Assembly: GCA_043744215.1 (NCBI GenBank) | Contig: JAYTVC010000047.1 | Span: 1-18,669, forward strand | Reading direction: 5' to 3' | DNA length: 18,669 nucleotides | From: JBEEJL01 sp043744215 | GTDB lineage: Bacteria; Pseudomonadota; Gammaproteobacteria; Burkholderiales; JBEEJL01 | Shown here: positions 1 to 7,972 of the stretch, piece by piece | Layout: every line of letters begins with the position of its first letter | How positions within the stretch are numbered: position 1 is the stretch's first letter | Notes under the pieces: model-generated | Seen by the model: the letters and a program-made list of their open reading frames with translations, nothing else | Told to the model about the DNA's origin: nothing | Database searches by the model: none | Made by a program: the position numbers and the translations under genes

Positions 1-2
1 GC

Positions 3-89
3 ACAACTAAACACGCTCCATTTACCGGTCGTTTTGTCTATGGTAACCATACGTATCTCCCAGGATACTCTGGTTACGAAACGCCCTAA
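3..89 (+). CDS. possible 3' end of an upstream gene, unidentified
   Basis: An open frame enters from the left edge and gives 28 residues before a TAA at 87-89. The tail is rich in Gly, Tyr, Thr and Pro and ends GYSGYETP. It does not resemble the C-terminus of UppS, the usual gene before cdsA. A second frame (bases 1-105) is also open for 34 codons, so the choice of frame is uncertain and this may be non-coding. Bases 90-148, up to the cdsA start, are AT-rich; I see no convincing promoter or terminator there. Confidence 0.2.
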   Translation, partial: TTKHAPFTGRFVYGNHTYLPGYSGYETP

Positions 90-148
90 TTACCAAATTA
101 AATAGTTATGTTTATTTATAAAGCGATAAATAGAGACGGCAAAAACCT

Positions 149-988
149 ATGTTGAAGACGCGCATACTCACTGCATTGGTGTTGATTCCGTTATTTCTTG
201 CCGCGTTGTTTTGGTTGCCGGTGCTTTATTGGCAGTTGCTGGTTCTCGTGATTGCACTGCTTGCGGCGAATGAGTGGGCGCAGTTGAGCGGATTCAGTAC
301 GCCGCTAAGAGTCGGTTATGTGGTTGCAATCGGCGCTTTGTATTATGCCGCCAATCTTCTTCCTTCTGCGCAAGCAGCATGGATTAACTGGACACATATT
401 TATATTGTAGCGTTGATATTTTGGTTAGTCGTTGCGCCCCTTTGGCTGGCGCGGGAATTCCAAACCCGAAATCCTTTGGTTCTCGCACTGACTGGCGTGG
501 TGATTATTTTGCCGACCGCATTGGCGATGCTGACTTTGCGGCGGCCCTATGAACTGCCCTATGAATTGCTGTTACTCATGGCCACAGTATGGATTTCCGA
601 TTCCGCTGCCTATTTTGTCGGACGAAAGTTCGGCAAACATAAATTGGCACCCCGCATCAGCCCCGGTAAAACATGGGAAGGTGTAGGCGGTGCATTGATC
701 GGTACGCTGATTTATGCGGGCATATTACAGGTGGCAGGATTCAAGTTTGAATTAGCCAGGGCAGAGCCTCATTGGGTGACCACAGCTATGCTTTTATTGC
801 TGGCGTGCTTTGGCATCGTCGGCGACTTGTTTGAATCATGGATGAAGCGTTGCGCTGGCGTTAAAGATAGCGGCAAACTTTTACCCGGTCACGGCGGCGT
901 ACTGGATCGCATTGACGCACTGACTTCCACCTTGCCCATTGCAGCGTTGCTGCTGGTATGGATATGGCAACTGAAGATGCCGCTTTGA
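149..988 (+). CDS. cdsA: phosphatidate cytidylyltransferase (CDP-diglyceride synthase)
   Basis: CdsA makes CDP-diacylglycerol from CTP and phosphatidic acid at the inner membrane, the branch-point precursor of phosphatidylethanolamine, phosphatidylglycerol and cardiolipin. The 279-residue protein is a multi-pass membrane protein with hydrophobic segments from residue 5 onward. The family signature is complete near the C-terminus, about residues 230-256: S-x-M-K-R, then K-D-S-G-K, then P-G-H-G-G-V-L-D-R-I-D. These are the Mg2+ and CTP-binding acidic and basic residues known for the family. Length is normal (E. coli about 285). The ATG at 149 has only a weak purine stretch upstream (GAGACGG, rather far away). 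The stop overlaps the start region of dxr, so the two genes are probably translationally coupled. Identification is secure. Confidence 0.97.
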   Translation: MLKTRILTALVLIPLFLAALFWLPVLYWQLLVLVIALLAANEWAQLSGFSTPLRVGYVVAIGALYYAANLLPSAQAAWINWTHIYIVALIFWLVVAPLWLAREFQTRNPLVLALTGVVIILPTALAMLTLRRPYELPYELLLLMATVWISDSAAYFVGRKFGKHKLAPRISPGKTWEGVGGALIGTLIYAGILQVAGFKFELARAEPHWVTTAMLLLLACFGIVGDLFESWMKRCAGVKDSGKLLPGHGGVLDRIDALTSTLPIAALLLVWIWQLKMPL

Positions 989-2172
989 AAAATCTCACCA
1001 TACTCGGTTCTACCGGCAGCATCGGCGTCAGCACGCTGGATGTGGTGGCGCGCCATCCGGAAAAGTTTTCTGTAACGGCGCTGTCGGCGAATTCGCAAAC
1101 GGAAAAACTGTTCGAGCAGTGCGCGCAGTTCAAGCCGCGCTACGCCGTGCTGCTGGACGAAAACAGCGCGGAAGTTTTGCGCAAAAAAATTCTCACCGCC
1201 GGTTTGTCCACGGAAGTGTTATGTGGCGAAGCCGCATTGATACGCGTCGCTTCACTGCCTGAAGTGCATGCCGTCATGGCCGCCATTGTTGGCGCGGCCG
1301 GCTTGCAACCCACATTGGCCGCGGCGAACGCAGGCAAAACCGTCATGCTCGCCAACAAGGAAGCGCTGGTGATGTCCGGCGATATTCTAATGAATGCCGT
1401 GAAGGAAAATCACGCGACGCTGTTACCCATTGATAGCGAACACAATGCCGTGTTCCAGGCGTTGCCGCGCAATTTTGCCGACGGTTTGCAACGCGTGGGT
1501 GTGAAAAAAATAATATTGACCGCATCCGGTGGGCCATTTCGCAATGCCGACGCTGCCACGCTCACCAAGGTGACACCCGAGCAGGCCTGCGCCCATCCCA
1601 ACTGGGTGATGGGCCGTAAAATTTCCGTTGATTCCGCGACGATGATGAACAAGGGCCTCGAAGTGATCGAAGCCCATTGGTTGTTTGATGCGAGCGCTGA
1701 TCAAATTGATGTGGTGATTCATCCGCAATCGGTGATTCATTCGATGGTGCAATATACCGACGGATCGCTTATCGCCCAACTCGGCAATCCGGATATGCGC
1801 ACGCCGATTGCCTATGCGCTGGGATATCCGGAACGTATCGATGCGGGCGTCGATATGCTCGATCTGGTCAAAACGGCGCGGCTGGATTTTGAGCCCTGCG
1901 ATCGCAAGCGTTTTCCCTGCGTTGAGTTGGCGTATCAGGCATTGCGCCGGGGCGGCACGGCACCAGCGATATTGAATGCCGCCAACGAAATCGCCGTTGA
2001 AAAATTTCTCGACCATCAATTGCCGTTTATGTCGATCGCAAAATTGATTGAGCAAACCCTTGAACGTGTACCCGCGCAACCTGTCCACCACTTGCAAGAT
2101 GTGCTCGATGCCGACCACAACGCACGTCGAACGGCTCGAGAATTATTGAATAAAATCAAAGAGTTAGCGTAA
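958..2172 (+). CDS. dxr: 1-deoxy-D-xylulose 5-phosphate reductoisomerase
   Basis: Dxr (IspC) is the cytoplasmic NADPH-dependent enzyme that turns DXP into 2-C-methyl-D-erythritol 4-phosphate, the committed step of the MEP isoprenoid pathway; the product feeds undecaprenyl phosphate and quinones. The nucleotide-binding GSTGSIG lies at residues 17-23. The metal site appears as PIDSEHN, with D159 and E161 counted from the ATG at 958, and a third ligand in NKGLE near residue 235. SGGPFR and HPNWVMGRK, also family hallmarks, are present. The start is ambiguous. ATG 958 and ATG 964 lie inside cdsA, while a TTG at 985 overlaps the cdsA stop (TTGA), has GAAG 8 bases upstream, and would give the canonical N-terminus MKNLTILGSTGSIG. 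I list the longest ATG form (404 residues); the TTG form has 395. rseP starts 2 bases after the stop. Confidence 0.96.
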   Translation: MDMATEDAALKNLTILGSTGSIGVSTLDVVARHPEKFSVTALSANSQTEKLFEQCAQFKPRYAVLLDENSAEVLRKKILTAGLSTEVLCGEAALIRVASLPEVHAVMAAIVGAAGLQPTLAAANAGKTVMLANKEALVMSGDILMNAVKENHATLLPIDSEHNAVFQALPRNFADGLQRVGVKKIILTASGGPFRNADAATLTKVTPEQACAHPNWVMGRKISVDSATMMNKGLEVIEAHWLFDASADQIDVVIHPQSVIHSMVQYTDGSLIAQLGNPDMRTPIAYALGYPERIDAGVDMLDLVKTARLDFEPCDRKRFPCVELAYQALRRGGTAPAILNAANEIAVEKFLDHQLPFMSIAKLIEQTLERVPAQPVHHLQDVLDADHNARRTARELLNKIKELA

Positions 2173-2174
2173 CC

Positions 2175-3560
2175 ATGCTCAACACTGCTTTTACCACCGT
2201 CTTATCGTTTATTTTTGCGCTCAGCATTCTGATTTTTTTTCATGAGCTGGGGCATTATCTGGTCGCGCGATGGTGCGGCGTGAAGGTGCTGCGGTTTTCT
2301 CTTGGCTTCGGCAAAGTGCTCGCATCGAAGCGGTTTGGTAAAGACCAAACCGAATGGTCGCTGTCGCTTTTCCCGCTGGGCGGTTATGTCAAAATGCTCG
2401 ACGAGCGCGAAGGCGAGGTGCCAGCAAGCGAGTTACCGCGTGCATTCAATCGCCAATCGGTGTGGAAGCGCATTGCCATCGTGCTGGCCGGGCCGGCAGC
2501 CAATTTTATTTTGGCAATTTTGTTTTACTGGCTGTTGTTCGTCATCGGCGCACCGGGCATCAAACCGCTCATTGCTGCGCCGCTGAAAGATTCGCCCGCT
2601 GCCCATGCCGGTTTGCAATCGGGCGAGCGTATTCTTTCCGTCAACGGCGAAGCGACGCCCACCTGGCAGGATGTGCACCTGGCGTTGCTTGACGTGGCGG
2701 TGGGCTCGCGCAAAGCGCAGCTCAACACACAAAACGACAAGGGATATCTGGCCGAACGCACACTGGATTTGGACAGCCTGACAAAAGACGATTTGAATGA
2801 TAATTTTCTGACTAAACTCGGCCTCGGTTTATACCGTCCGCCGATCAAACCCGTGCTAGGCGAAATCATTCCGGGCAGTGTCGCGCAAAACGCCGGCCTG
2901 AAAGTCGGCGATGAAATCATCCAGATCGACGGCCAACCTATCGCGCTGTGGGATCAGTTGGTCGAGCAAGTGAGCGGCAACCCGGATCGTGCATTGCAAT
3001 TCAAAATTACGCGCGGTGCAGAGCAATTGGATATACGCCTCGTGCCAAAGGCGGAGAGCGACGGTAAAAAAACCATCGGCCGCATGGGTGCGCGGCCCAA
3101 GGTCGACCAGGCGGAATACGAGCGCATGATTAAAGTCGAAGTCCGTTACGGTCCCCTGGTTTCTATCGGCAAGGCGGTCGAAAAAACCTGGGACATGTCG
3201 GTTTTCAGCCTGAAAATGATCGGTAAAATGATTACCGGAAAACTTTCGCTCAAAAATATCAGCGGGCCGATTACCATTGCCGATTACGCCGGCCAGACGG
3301 CGCGGGCGGGCGGTTTGCCCTTTCTGATGTTTCTCGCGGCCATCAGTATTACCCTCGGTGTCATGAACCTGTTACCGATTCCCATATTGGATGGCGGGCA
3401 TTTGTTGTATTATGTGGCGGAAATCGTCAAGGGTCGCCCCGTTTCCGAAAAGGTAATGGAGGTTGGCCAGAAAATAGGCCTAGTATTGCTGGGCTGCCTC
3501 ATGATTGCTGCTTTTTACAACGATATTAACCGATTCATTTACCGATTCATTTCAGGCTGA
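2175..3560 (+). CDS. rseP: RIP zinc metalloprotease, site-2 protease of the sigma-E pathway
   Basis: RseP is an inner-membrane site-2 protease. In enterobacteria it cuts the anti-sigma factor RseA after DegS, releasing sigma-E in response to misfolded outer-membrane proteins, and also clears remnant signal peptides. The 461-residue protein has the zinc motif HELGH at residues 23-27 in the first membrane segment and the second catalytic motif LDGGH at about 405-409, preceded by NLLPIPI. Two PDZ domains lie between, with recognisable starts near residue 136 (DSPAAHAGL) and residue 226 (PVLGEIIPGSVAQNAGL). The length fits the family (about 450). It sits directly before bamA and skp, whose products depend on the stress response it controls. 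The last residues are encoded by a tandem 12-base duplication, described separately. Confidence 0.97.
   Translation: MLNTAFTTVLSFIFALSILIFFHELGHYLVARWCGVKVLRFSLGFGKVLASKRFGKDQTEWSLSLFPLGGYVKMLDEREGEVPASELPRAFNRQSVWKRIAIVLAGPAANFILAILFYWLLFVIGAPGIKPLIAAPLKDSPAAHAGLQSGERILSVNGEATPTWQDVHLALLDVAVGSRKAQLNTQNDKGYLAERTLDLDSLTKDDLNDNFLTKLGLGLYRPPIKPVLGEIIPGSVAQNAGLKVGDEIIQIDGQPIALWDQLVEQVSGNPDRALQFKITRGAEQLDIRLVPKAESDGKKTIGRMGARPKVDQAEYERMIKVEVRYGPLVSIGKAVEKTWDMSVFSLKMIGKMITGKLSLKNISGPITIADYAGQTARAGGLPFLMFLAAISITLGVMNLLPIPILDGGHLLYYVAEIVKGRPVSEKVMEVGQKIGLVLLGCLMIAAFYNDINRFIYRFISG
3529..3552 (+). repeat. perfect tandem 12-bp duplication at the rseP C-terminus
   Basis: The unit ACCGATTCATTT occurs twice with no gap (3529-3540 and 3541-3552) and stays in frame, giving Arg-Phe-Ile-Tyr followed by Arg-Phe-Ile-Ser just before the stop. 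It looks like a recent slippage or duplication event that lengthened RseP by four residues and sits 14 bases before the bamA ATG. Confidence 0.85.
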
Positions 3561-3565
3561 AATTT

Positions 3566-5887
3566 ATGCGATTGCGCATTCTCGTTGGCGCCCTGGCGGG
3601 CGTTTTTTCTGTGACCTCTGCGTGGGCAATCGAGCCGTTCGCGGTAAAAGATATCCGTGTTGAAGGTCTGCAGCGCACCGAAGCGGGCACTGTGTTCAGC
3701 TATCTGCCGATCAAACTCAATGATACGGTCGACGACGCCAAAGCTACCGCGGCCATCAAGGCTCTGTATGCGACCGGCTTTTACGCCGATGTGCGCATCG
3801 AAGCGGATAACGATGCGCTGATTGTTATCGTACAGGAGCGCCCGGCCATTGCCAGCGTCGAGATCAACGGCGCCAATGAATTTCCCAAAGACCAGTTGAA
3901 AGACGGGCTGAAACAAATCGGCTTGTCCGAAGCTAAAACCTACGATAAATCATTGCTCGACCGCGCGGAAAAAGAACTCAAGCGCCAGTATGTAAGCCGT
4001 GGGCGCTATTCCGTCGATGTGGCAACCACGGTCACACCGCTGGAGCGTAACCGTGTCGCGTTGGCCTTCAATATTGACGAAGGACAAGTGTCGCAAATCC
4101 GCAGCATCAATATCATCGGCAATCAGGCCGTGAGCGAGAAGGAATTGCGTGGCTTGTTTACCCTGACCACAACGGGCTGGTTTACCTGGTTCAACAAAAA
4201 CGACCAATACTCGAAACAAAAACTCTCAGCCGACCTGGAAAACCTGCGCTCTTATTATCTTAATCGCGGCTACCTTGAGTTCAATATTGATTCGACCAAT
4301 GTGTCCATCACACCAGATAAGCAGGATGTCTATATCACGGTCAACGTCACCGAAGGGCCGGTGTATGTCGTAAGCGATGTCAAATTGGCCGGCGATCTAC
4401 GTGTGCCGGAAGAAGAATTGAAAACACTGATTGTCATCAAGCCGGGTGAAGTTTTTTCGCGTGAAAAATTTACCGAGACCAGCAAACGCATTTCCGATCG
4501 CCTGGCCGATGAAGGTTATTCATTCTCCAATGTAAACCCGATTCCCGAATTGGACCGCGACAAACACACCGCCGCATTCACCTTCACCGTTGACCCCGGC
4601 AAGCGCGTGTACGTGCGCCGCATCAACATCAGCGGCAACTCACGCACCCGCGACGAAGTCGTGCGACGCGAAATGCGCCAAGTCGAAGGCAGCGTATTTT
4701 CTTCCGAGAAAATCAAGCGTTCAAAAGAACGCATTGACCGCCTGGGCTTTTTCTCTGAAGTGAATGTGGAAACCCCGCCGGTGCCCGGCACGGCCGATCA
4801 AGTCGATATGAACGTCGACGTGAAAGAAAAGTCCACTGGCAGCTTGTTGTTCGGCGCGGGTTTTTCCAAAGTGGAAAAATTGGTCATCAATGCTTCGGTC
4901 TCCGAGAACAATATTTTCGGCAGCGGCAACGCGCTCACGGCGCAAGTCAACAGCGGCACGATTAATCGCACTTTGGTTTTGTCGTATACCAATCCCTACG
5001 TGACGGAAGACGGTCTTGGCCGCGGCTTCGACATTTATCAACGTAACCTCGACGTCAGCACCTTGAGCACCGGCGCTTACAAAACCAAGACGCGTGGCGG
5101 CGGTGTGCGCTTCTCCATTCCCGTAACCGAGACCGACTCCATCAGTTTGGGCAATGCTTACGAAAGCACCGAATTGTCGATCTTCGATTCCAGTCCGCAA
5201 CAATACAAAGCGTTTGCATCGAAGTTCGGCAGCAAGTATTCCACCTGGCGTGCTGATCTGGGGTGGGCGCGGGATACCCGTGACAGCATTCTCTATCCCA
5301 CCAAAGGCCGGCTGCAAAGACTGTACGGCGACATTGGCCTGCCTGGTGCTGATTTGACTTACTATCGTGCCAACTACCAGCAGCAGTGGTTGACGCCGAT
5401 TTATGGCGATATTTCCCTGTCGCTCAACGGCGAAGCGGGTTATGCCAAAGGTTTTCGCGGCAAGGACTTGCCGTTTTTCAAGAATTTTTATGCGGGCGGT
5501 GTCGGGTCCATTCGCGGCTTTCAGACCAGCTCGCTCGGCCCCCGCGGCGCCATTCCTGATCCACGCACCGGTTTGCCGCTATCGGGCACTGAAGGTACGG
5601 GAGATTCCGTAGGCGGTAACCGCCGCTTTGTGGGTAATGCCGAAATATTGTTCCCTATGCCCGGCGTCAAAGACAAATCGGTGCGTCTGTCGGCGTTTGT
5701 GGATGGCGGCAATGTGTTCGGCGTTGAGCAAAAAATTTCCGCCGGCGATTTTCGTTTTTCCACTGGTATCGCGGTAAGCTGGCTATCTCCAGTCGGGCCA
5801 TTGAAATTCAGCCTGGCGCGGCCGATTAAGCGGCTGCCGACCGATAAAGAAGAACGCTTCCAGTTTCAGCTAGGCACCATTTTTTAA
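3566..5887 (+). CDS. bamA: outer membrane protein assembly factor BamA (Omp85)
   Basis: BamA is the essential core of the BAM complex that folds and inserts beta-barrel proteins into the outer membrane. The 773-residue protein has a Sec signal peptide ending in SAWA near residue 22, then five POTRA repeats to about residue 425; each begins with a strand such as VKDIRVEGLQR, VASVEINGANEF or VRRINISGNSRTR. The C-terminal 16-strand barrel follows. The conserved lid-lock motif of loop L6 reads IRGF at residues 649-652, where most homologues have VRGF. The last residue is Phe, the usual barrel end signal. The start is 5 bases after rseP with little Shine-Dalgarno, so translation is probably coupled to rseP. 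Length and domain order are normal. Confidence 0.98.
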   Translation: MRLRILVGALAGVFSVTSAWAIEPFAVKDIRVEGLQRTEAGTVFSYLPIKLNDTVDDAKATAAIKALYATGFYADVRIEADNDALIVIVQERPAIASVEINGANEFPKDQLKDGLKQIGLSEAKTYDKSLLDRAEKELKRQYVSRGRYSVDVATTVTPLERNRVALAFNIDEGQVSQIRSINIIGNQAVSEKELRGLFTLTTTGWFTWFNKNDQYSKQKLSADLENLRSYYLNRGYLEFNIDSTNVSITPDKQDVYITVNVTEGPVYVVSDVKLAGDLRVPEEELKTLIVIKPGEVFSREKFTETSKRISDRLADEGYSFSNVNPIPELDRDKHTAAFTFTVDPGKRVYVRRINISGNSRTRDEVVRREMRQVEGSVFSSEKIKRSKERIDRLGFFSEVNVETPPVPGTADQVDMNVDVKEKSTGSLLFGAGFSKVEKLVINASVSENNIFGSGNALTAQVNSGTINRTLVLSYTNPYVTEDGLGRGFDIYQRNLDVSTLSTGAYKTKTRGGGVRFSIPVTETDSISLGNAYESTELSIFDSSPQQYKAFASKFGSKYSTWRADLGWARDTRDSILYPTKGRLQRLYGDIGLPGADLTYYRANYQQQWLTPIYGDISLSLNGEAGYAKGFRGKDLPFFKNFYAGGVGSIRGFQTSSLGPRGAIPDPRTGLPLSGTEGTGDSVGGNRRFVGNAEILFPMPGVKDKSVRLSAFVDGGNVFGVEQKISAGDFRFSTGIAVSWLSPVGPLKFSLARPIKRLPTDKEERFQFQLGTIF

Positions 5888-5919
5888 GCAGTGCGTCAGC
5901 CATACTTTTATGTGGCGCG

Positions 5920-5948
5920 TTTACCCACAGGGCAAGATACATTATAGT
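5920..5948 (+). promoter_or_regulatory. predicted sigma70-type promoter for skp and the lipid A genes
   Basis: TTTACC (5920-5925) and TATAGT (5943-5948) are separated by exactly 17 bases in the 93-base bamA-skp gap. The predicted transcript would start about 25 bases before the skp start codon. This is the only good promoter I see inside the long cluster apart from upstream readthrough. I looked for a sigma-E type GAACTT/TCTGA pair here and did not find one. Confidence 0.45.
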
Positions 5949-5980
5949 AGCGGCTCAGGCCGAAATTTCAGGAGGTTGCA

Positions 5981-6481
5981 TTGAACAAATTGATTACATC
6001 GTTGGTAGCGCTGGCGCTTTTTTCCGCTTCGGCGGCAACGGTAGCGGCAGAGCTTAAAATTGGTTATGTGGATATCGCCCGCGTGCAGCGTGAGTCGGCT
6101 CCTGCCCAGCGCGCGGAGAAAAAACTGCTAAAAGATTTTTCGACCCGTGAAGAAGCCATCAAGAAAATGGAAAAGCAGGGACGCGACATGCAGACCTGGC
6201 TGGAAAAAGAAGGGCTCACCGCACCGGAAGCCGAGCGTGGCAACCGTGAGCGCGACTTCGCCAACCTCAACCGCGAATATCAGCGCATCTTGCGCGAATA
6301 CCGTGAAGACGTAAATTTGCGCCGCAACGAAGAATTATCCGGTTTGCTGGATCGTTTCAACAAAGCCATCGCCGATATTGCGCAGGCAGAAAAATTCGAC
6401 CTGATCTTGCAGGAAGCGTTGTTCTACAGTAAAAATGTAGACGTCACCGACAAAGTGCTTAAGGCGCTTGCCGATAAGTAA
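5981..6481 (+). CDS. skp: periplasmic chaperone Skp (OmpH family)
   Basis: Skp is a trimeric periplasmic chaperone that holds unfolded outer-membrane proteins on their way to BamA. The 166-residue protein has a Sec signal peptide (MNKLITSLVALALFSA..., probable cleavage after AATVAA near residue 23) and then the family's opening strand ELKIGYVD. The middle is a long, highly charged alpha-helical coiled region, about residues 40-130, as in Skp tentacles. The end (FDLILQEALFYSKNVDVTDKVL) matches the C-terminal core. The start codon is TTG, supported by a full AGGAGG at 5970-5975 with 5-base spacing, by the promoter upstream, and by the signal peptide that begins exactly there. It precedes lpxD by one base, or overlaps it if the earlier lpxD start is used. 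Confidence 0.95.
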   Translation: MNKLITSLVALALFSASAATVAAELKIGYVDIARVQRESAPAQRAEKKLLKDFSTREEAIKKMEKQGRDMQTWLEKEGLTAPEAERGNRERDFANLNREYQRILREYREDVNLRRNEELSGLLDRFNKAIADIAQAEKFDLILQEALFYSKNVDVTDKVLKALADK

Positions 6482-6482
6482 T

Positions 6483-7532
6483 GTGGCTGATTCGATAACG
6501 TTTACGCTCAATGACATCGCCGCCCAACTGGGCGGCGATGTCATTGGTGGCGGCACAAAACGTTATTCTGGTATTGCTCCACTCGAACTGGCCACTTCGA
6601 ACCAACTGGCTTTCCTTGCCAATCCCAAATACCGCAAGCAACTCGATACCACGCAGGCAGGCGCAGTGATTATCGGCACTGCCGAGCACGACGCCACAAC
6701 CTTGCCGCGCATTGTCACGCCGAACCCTTACGCCTATTACGCGCGAGTGGTGGCTTTATTTCATCCGCCACACCAGCCTGCTGCCGGGGTGCACGCGTCG
6801 GCTGTGGTCGATGCGACGGCAAGCGTTGAAGCTGGCGCGAGCATCGGAGCCTGCGCAGTCATCGGGAAAAACGCGCGCATCGGCCGCAATGCGATTATTG
6901 GTGAAGGTTGCAGTATCGGCGAAGGCGTGACCATTGGCGACAACACGCGCTTGTTCCCGCGCACCGTGGTGTATCACGATTGCGTCATCGGCCAGCGCTG
7001 CATATTGCATGCGGGCGTGGTGATCGGCGCCGACGGCTTCGGCCTCGCCAGCGAAAACGGCCGCTGGTTGAAAATTCCCCAGGTCGGCCGTACCGTGATT
7101 GGCGACGATGTGGAAATCGGCGCCAACACTACCATTGACCGCGGTGCCATGGGCGACACAGTGATTGAAGACGGCGTGAAACTCGACAACCAGATCCAGA
7201 TCGGCCACAACTGCCGCATTGGCGCGCACACCGCCATTGCCGGTTGTGCGGGCATTGCGGGCAGCACCCGCGTTGGCAAACGCTGCACCATCGGCGGCTC
7301 GGCAGGCCTTGTCGGCCATATCGACATTTGCGATGACGTGCATATTTCCGGTTTCACACTCGTCAGCAAATCCATCACCCAGCCGGGTACCTATACATCC
7401 ATTTCGTCTACACCATTTACGTCGCACGCCGAGTGGCTTAAGCTGGCAGCCCATGTGCGCAAACTCGATAGCTACGCTGAAAAGCTGCGCGAGTTGCAGG
7501 AAAAAATCAATCAATTGGAAAAAGACAAATGA
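6483..7532 (+). CDS. lpxD: UDP-3-O-(3-hydroxyacyl)glucosamine N-acyltransferase LpxD
   Basis: LpxD adds the second 3-hydroxyacyl chain, from acyl-ACP, to the deacetylated UDP-glucosamine intermediate: the third step of lipid A synthesis, cytoplasmic. The N-terminal uridine-binding domain (FTLNDIAAQLGG ... SNQLAFLANPKY) is followed by a left-handed beta-helix of hexapeptide repeats (about residues 100-300, e.g. IGKNARIGRNAIIGEG) and a C-terminal helical tail. The catalytic His is in QIQIGHNCRIG, residue 242 counted from the GTG at 6483, close to His239 of E. coli. I prefer this GTG, one base after the skp stop, giving 349 residues. A TTG at 6468 would add five residues and overlap skp. The stop overlaps the fabZ start as ATGA. 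Confidence 0.96.
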   Translation: MADSITFTLNDIAAQLGGDVIGGGTKRYSGIAPLELATSNQLAFLANPKYRKQLDTTQAGAVIIGTAEHDATTLPRIVTPNPYAYYARVVALFHPPHQPAAGVHASAVVDATASVEAGASIGACAVIGKNARIGRNAIIGEGCSIGEGVTIGDNTRLFPRTVVYHDCVIGQRCILHAGVVIGADGFGLASENGRWLKIPQVGRTVIGDDVEIGANTTIDRGAMGDTVIEDGVKLDNQIQIGHNCRIGAHTAIAGCAGIAGSTRVGKRCTIGGSAGLVGHIDICDDVHISGFTLVSKSITQPGTYTSISSTPFTSHAEWLKLAAHVRKLDSYAEKLRELQEKINQLEKDK

Positions 7533-7972
7533 GCCAAATGGATATTCACGAAATTCTGCAATATCTTCCGCACCGCTATCCGTTTCTGCTGGTGGACCGC
7601 GTGCTCGAATGCGAAGCGGGCAAGCGCATTGTCGCGCTGAAAAATGTCACCATCAACGAGCCGTTTTTTATCGGCCACTTTCCCCATCATCCCGTCATGC
7701 CGGGCGTGCTGGTGATTGAGGCGCTGGCGCAGGCGGCGGCGATTCTGTCATTCAAAACCGCAGGCACCAAGCCGGACGACAAATCGGTTTATTATTTTGT
7801 CGGCATCGACGGCTGCCGTTTCAAAAAGCCAGTGAGCGCGGGCGACCAGATTCATCTCGAAGTGGATATGCTGGTATTCAAAAAAGCGTTAATGAAATTT
7901 GGCGCGAAAGCCACCGTCAATGGCGAAGTCGTCGCCGAAGCCGAATTGTTGTGTGCAGTGCGGGCGTTGTAA
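7529..7972 (+). CDS. fabZ: 3-hydroxyacyl-[ACP] dehydratase FabZ
   Basis: FabZ dehydrates 3-hydroxyacyl-ACP in the fatty acid elongation cycle, and so competes with LpxA and LpxD for the same pool. The 147-residue hot-dog-fold protein starts with the usual LPHRYPFLLVDRV. The catalytic His is in GHFP (His50) and the catalytic Glu in EALAQ (Glu64), spaced as in E. coli FabZ. The ATG at 7529 overlaps the lpxD stop (ATGA); an in-frame ATG at 7538 is a possible alternative. The stop overlaps the lpxA start (TAATG). Both overlaps point to tight translational coupling, a sensible arrangement for balancing membrane phospholipid against lipid A. Confidence 0.97.
   Translation: MSQMDIHEILQYLPHRYPFLLVDRVLECEAGKRIVALKNVTINEPFFIGHFPHHPVMPGVLVIEALAQAAAILSFKTAGTKPDDKSVYYFVGIDGCRFKKPVSAGDQIHLEVDMLVFKKALMKFGAKATVNGEVVAEAELLCAVRAL

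Noticed and set aside
1423..2118. Minus-strand 231-codon frame opposite dxr
   Set aside because: Antisense of a well-supported gene, with no domain, ribosome site or promoter visible.
4721..5317. Minus-strand 198-codon frame opposite bamA
   Set aside because: Antisense shadow of the BamA barrel; no independent coding evidence.
5888..5980. Possible sigma-E promoter or terminator between bamA and skp
   Set aside because: No GAACTT/TCTGA pair, and the possible stem (GCCATA/TATGTGGC) is bulged and weak with no T tract.
6756..7514. Long minus-strand open frame (252 codons) opposite lpxD
   Set aside because: It is a shadow of the hexapeptide-repeat codons of lpxD; the translation is His/Asn/Ala-rich with no recognisable domain.
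7951..7971. Earlier in-frame ATG for lpxA
   Set aside because: It adds MCSAGVV inside fabZ, with no family support; the ATG at 7972 fits length and coupling.
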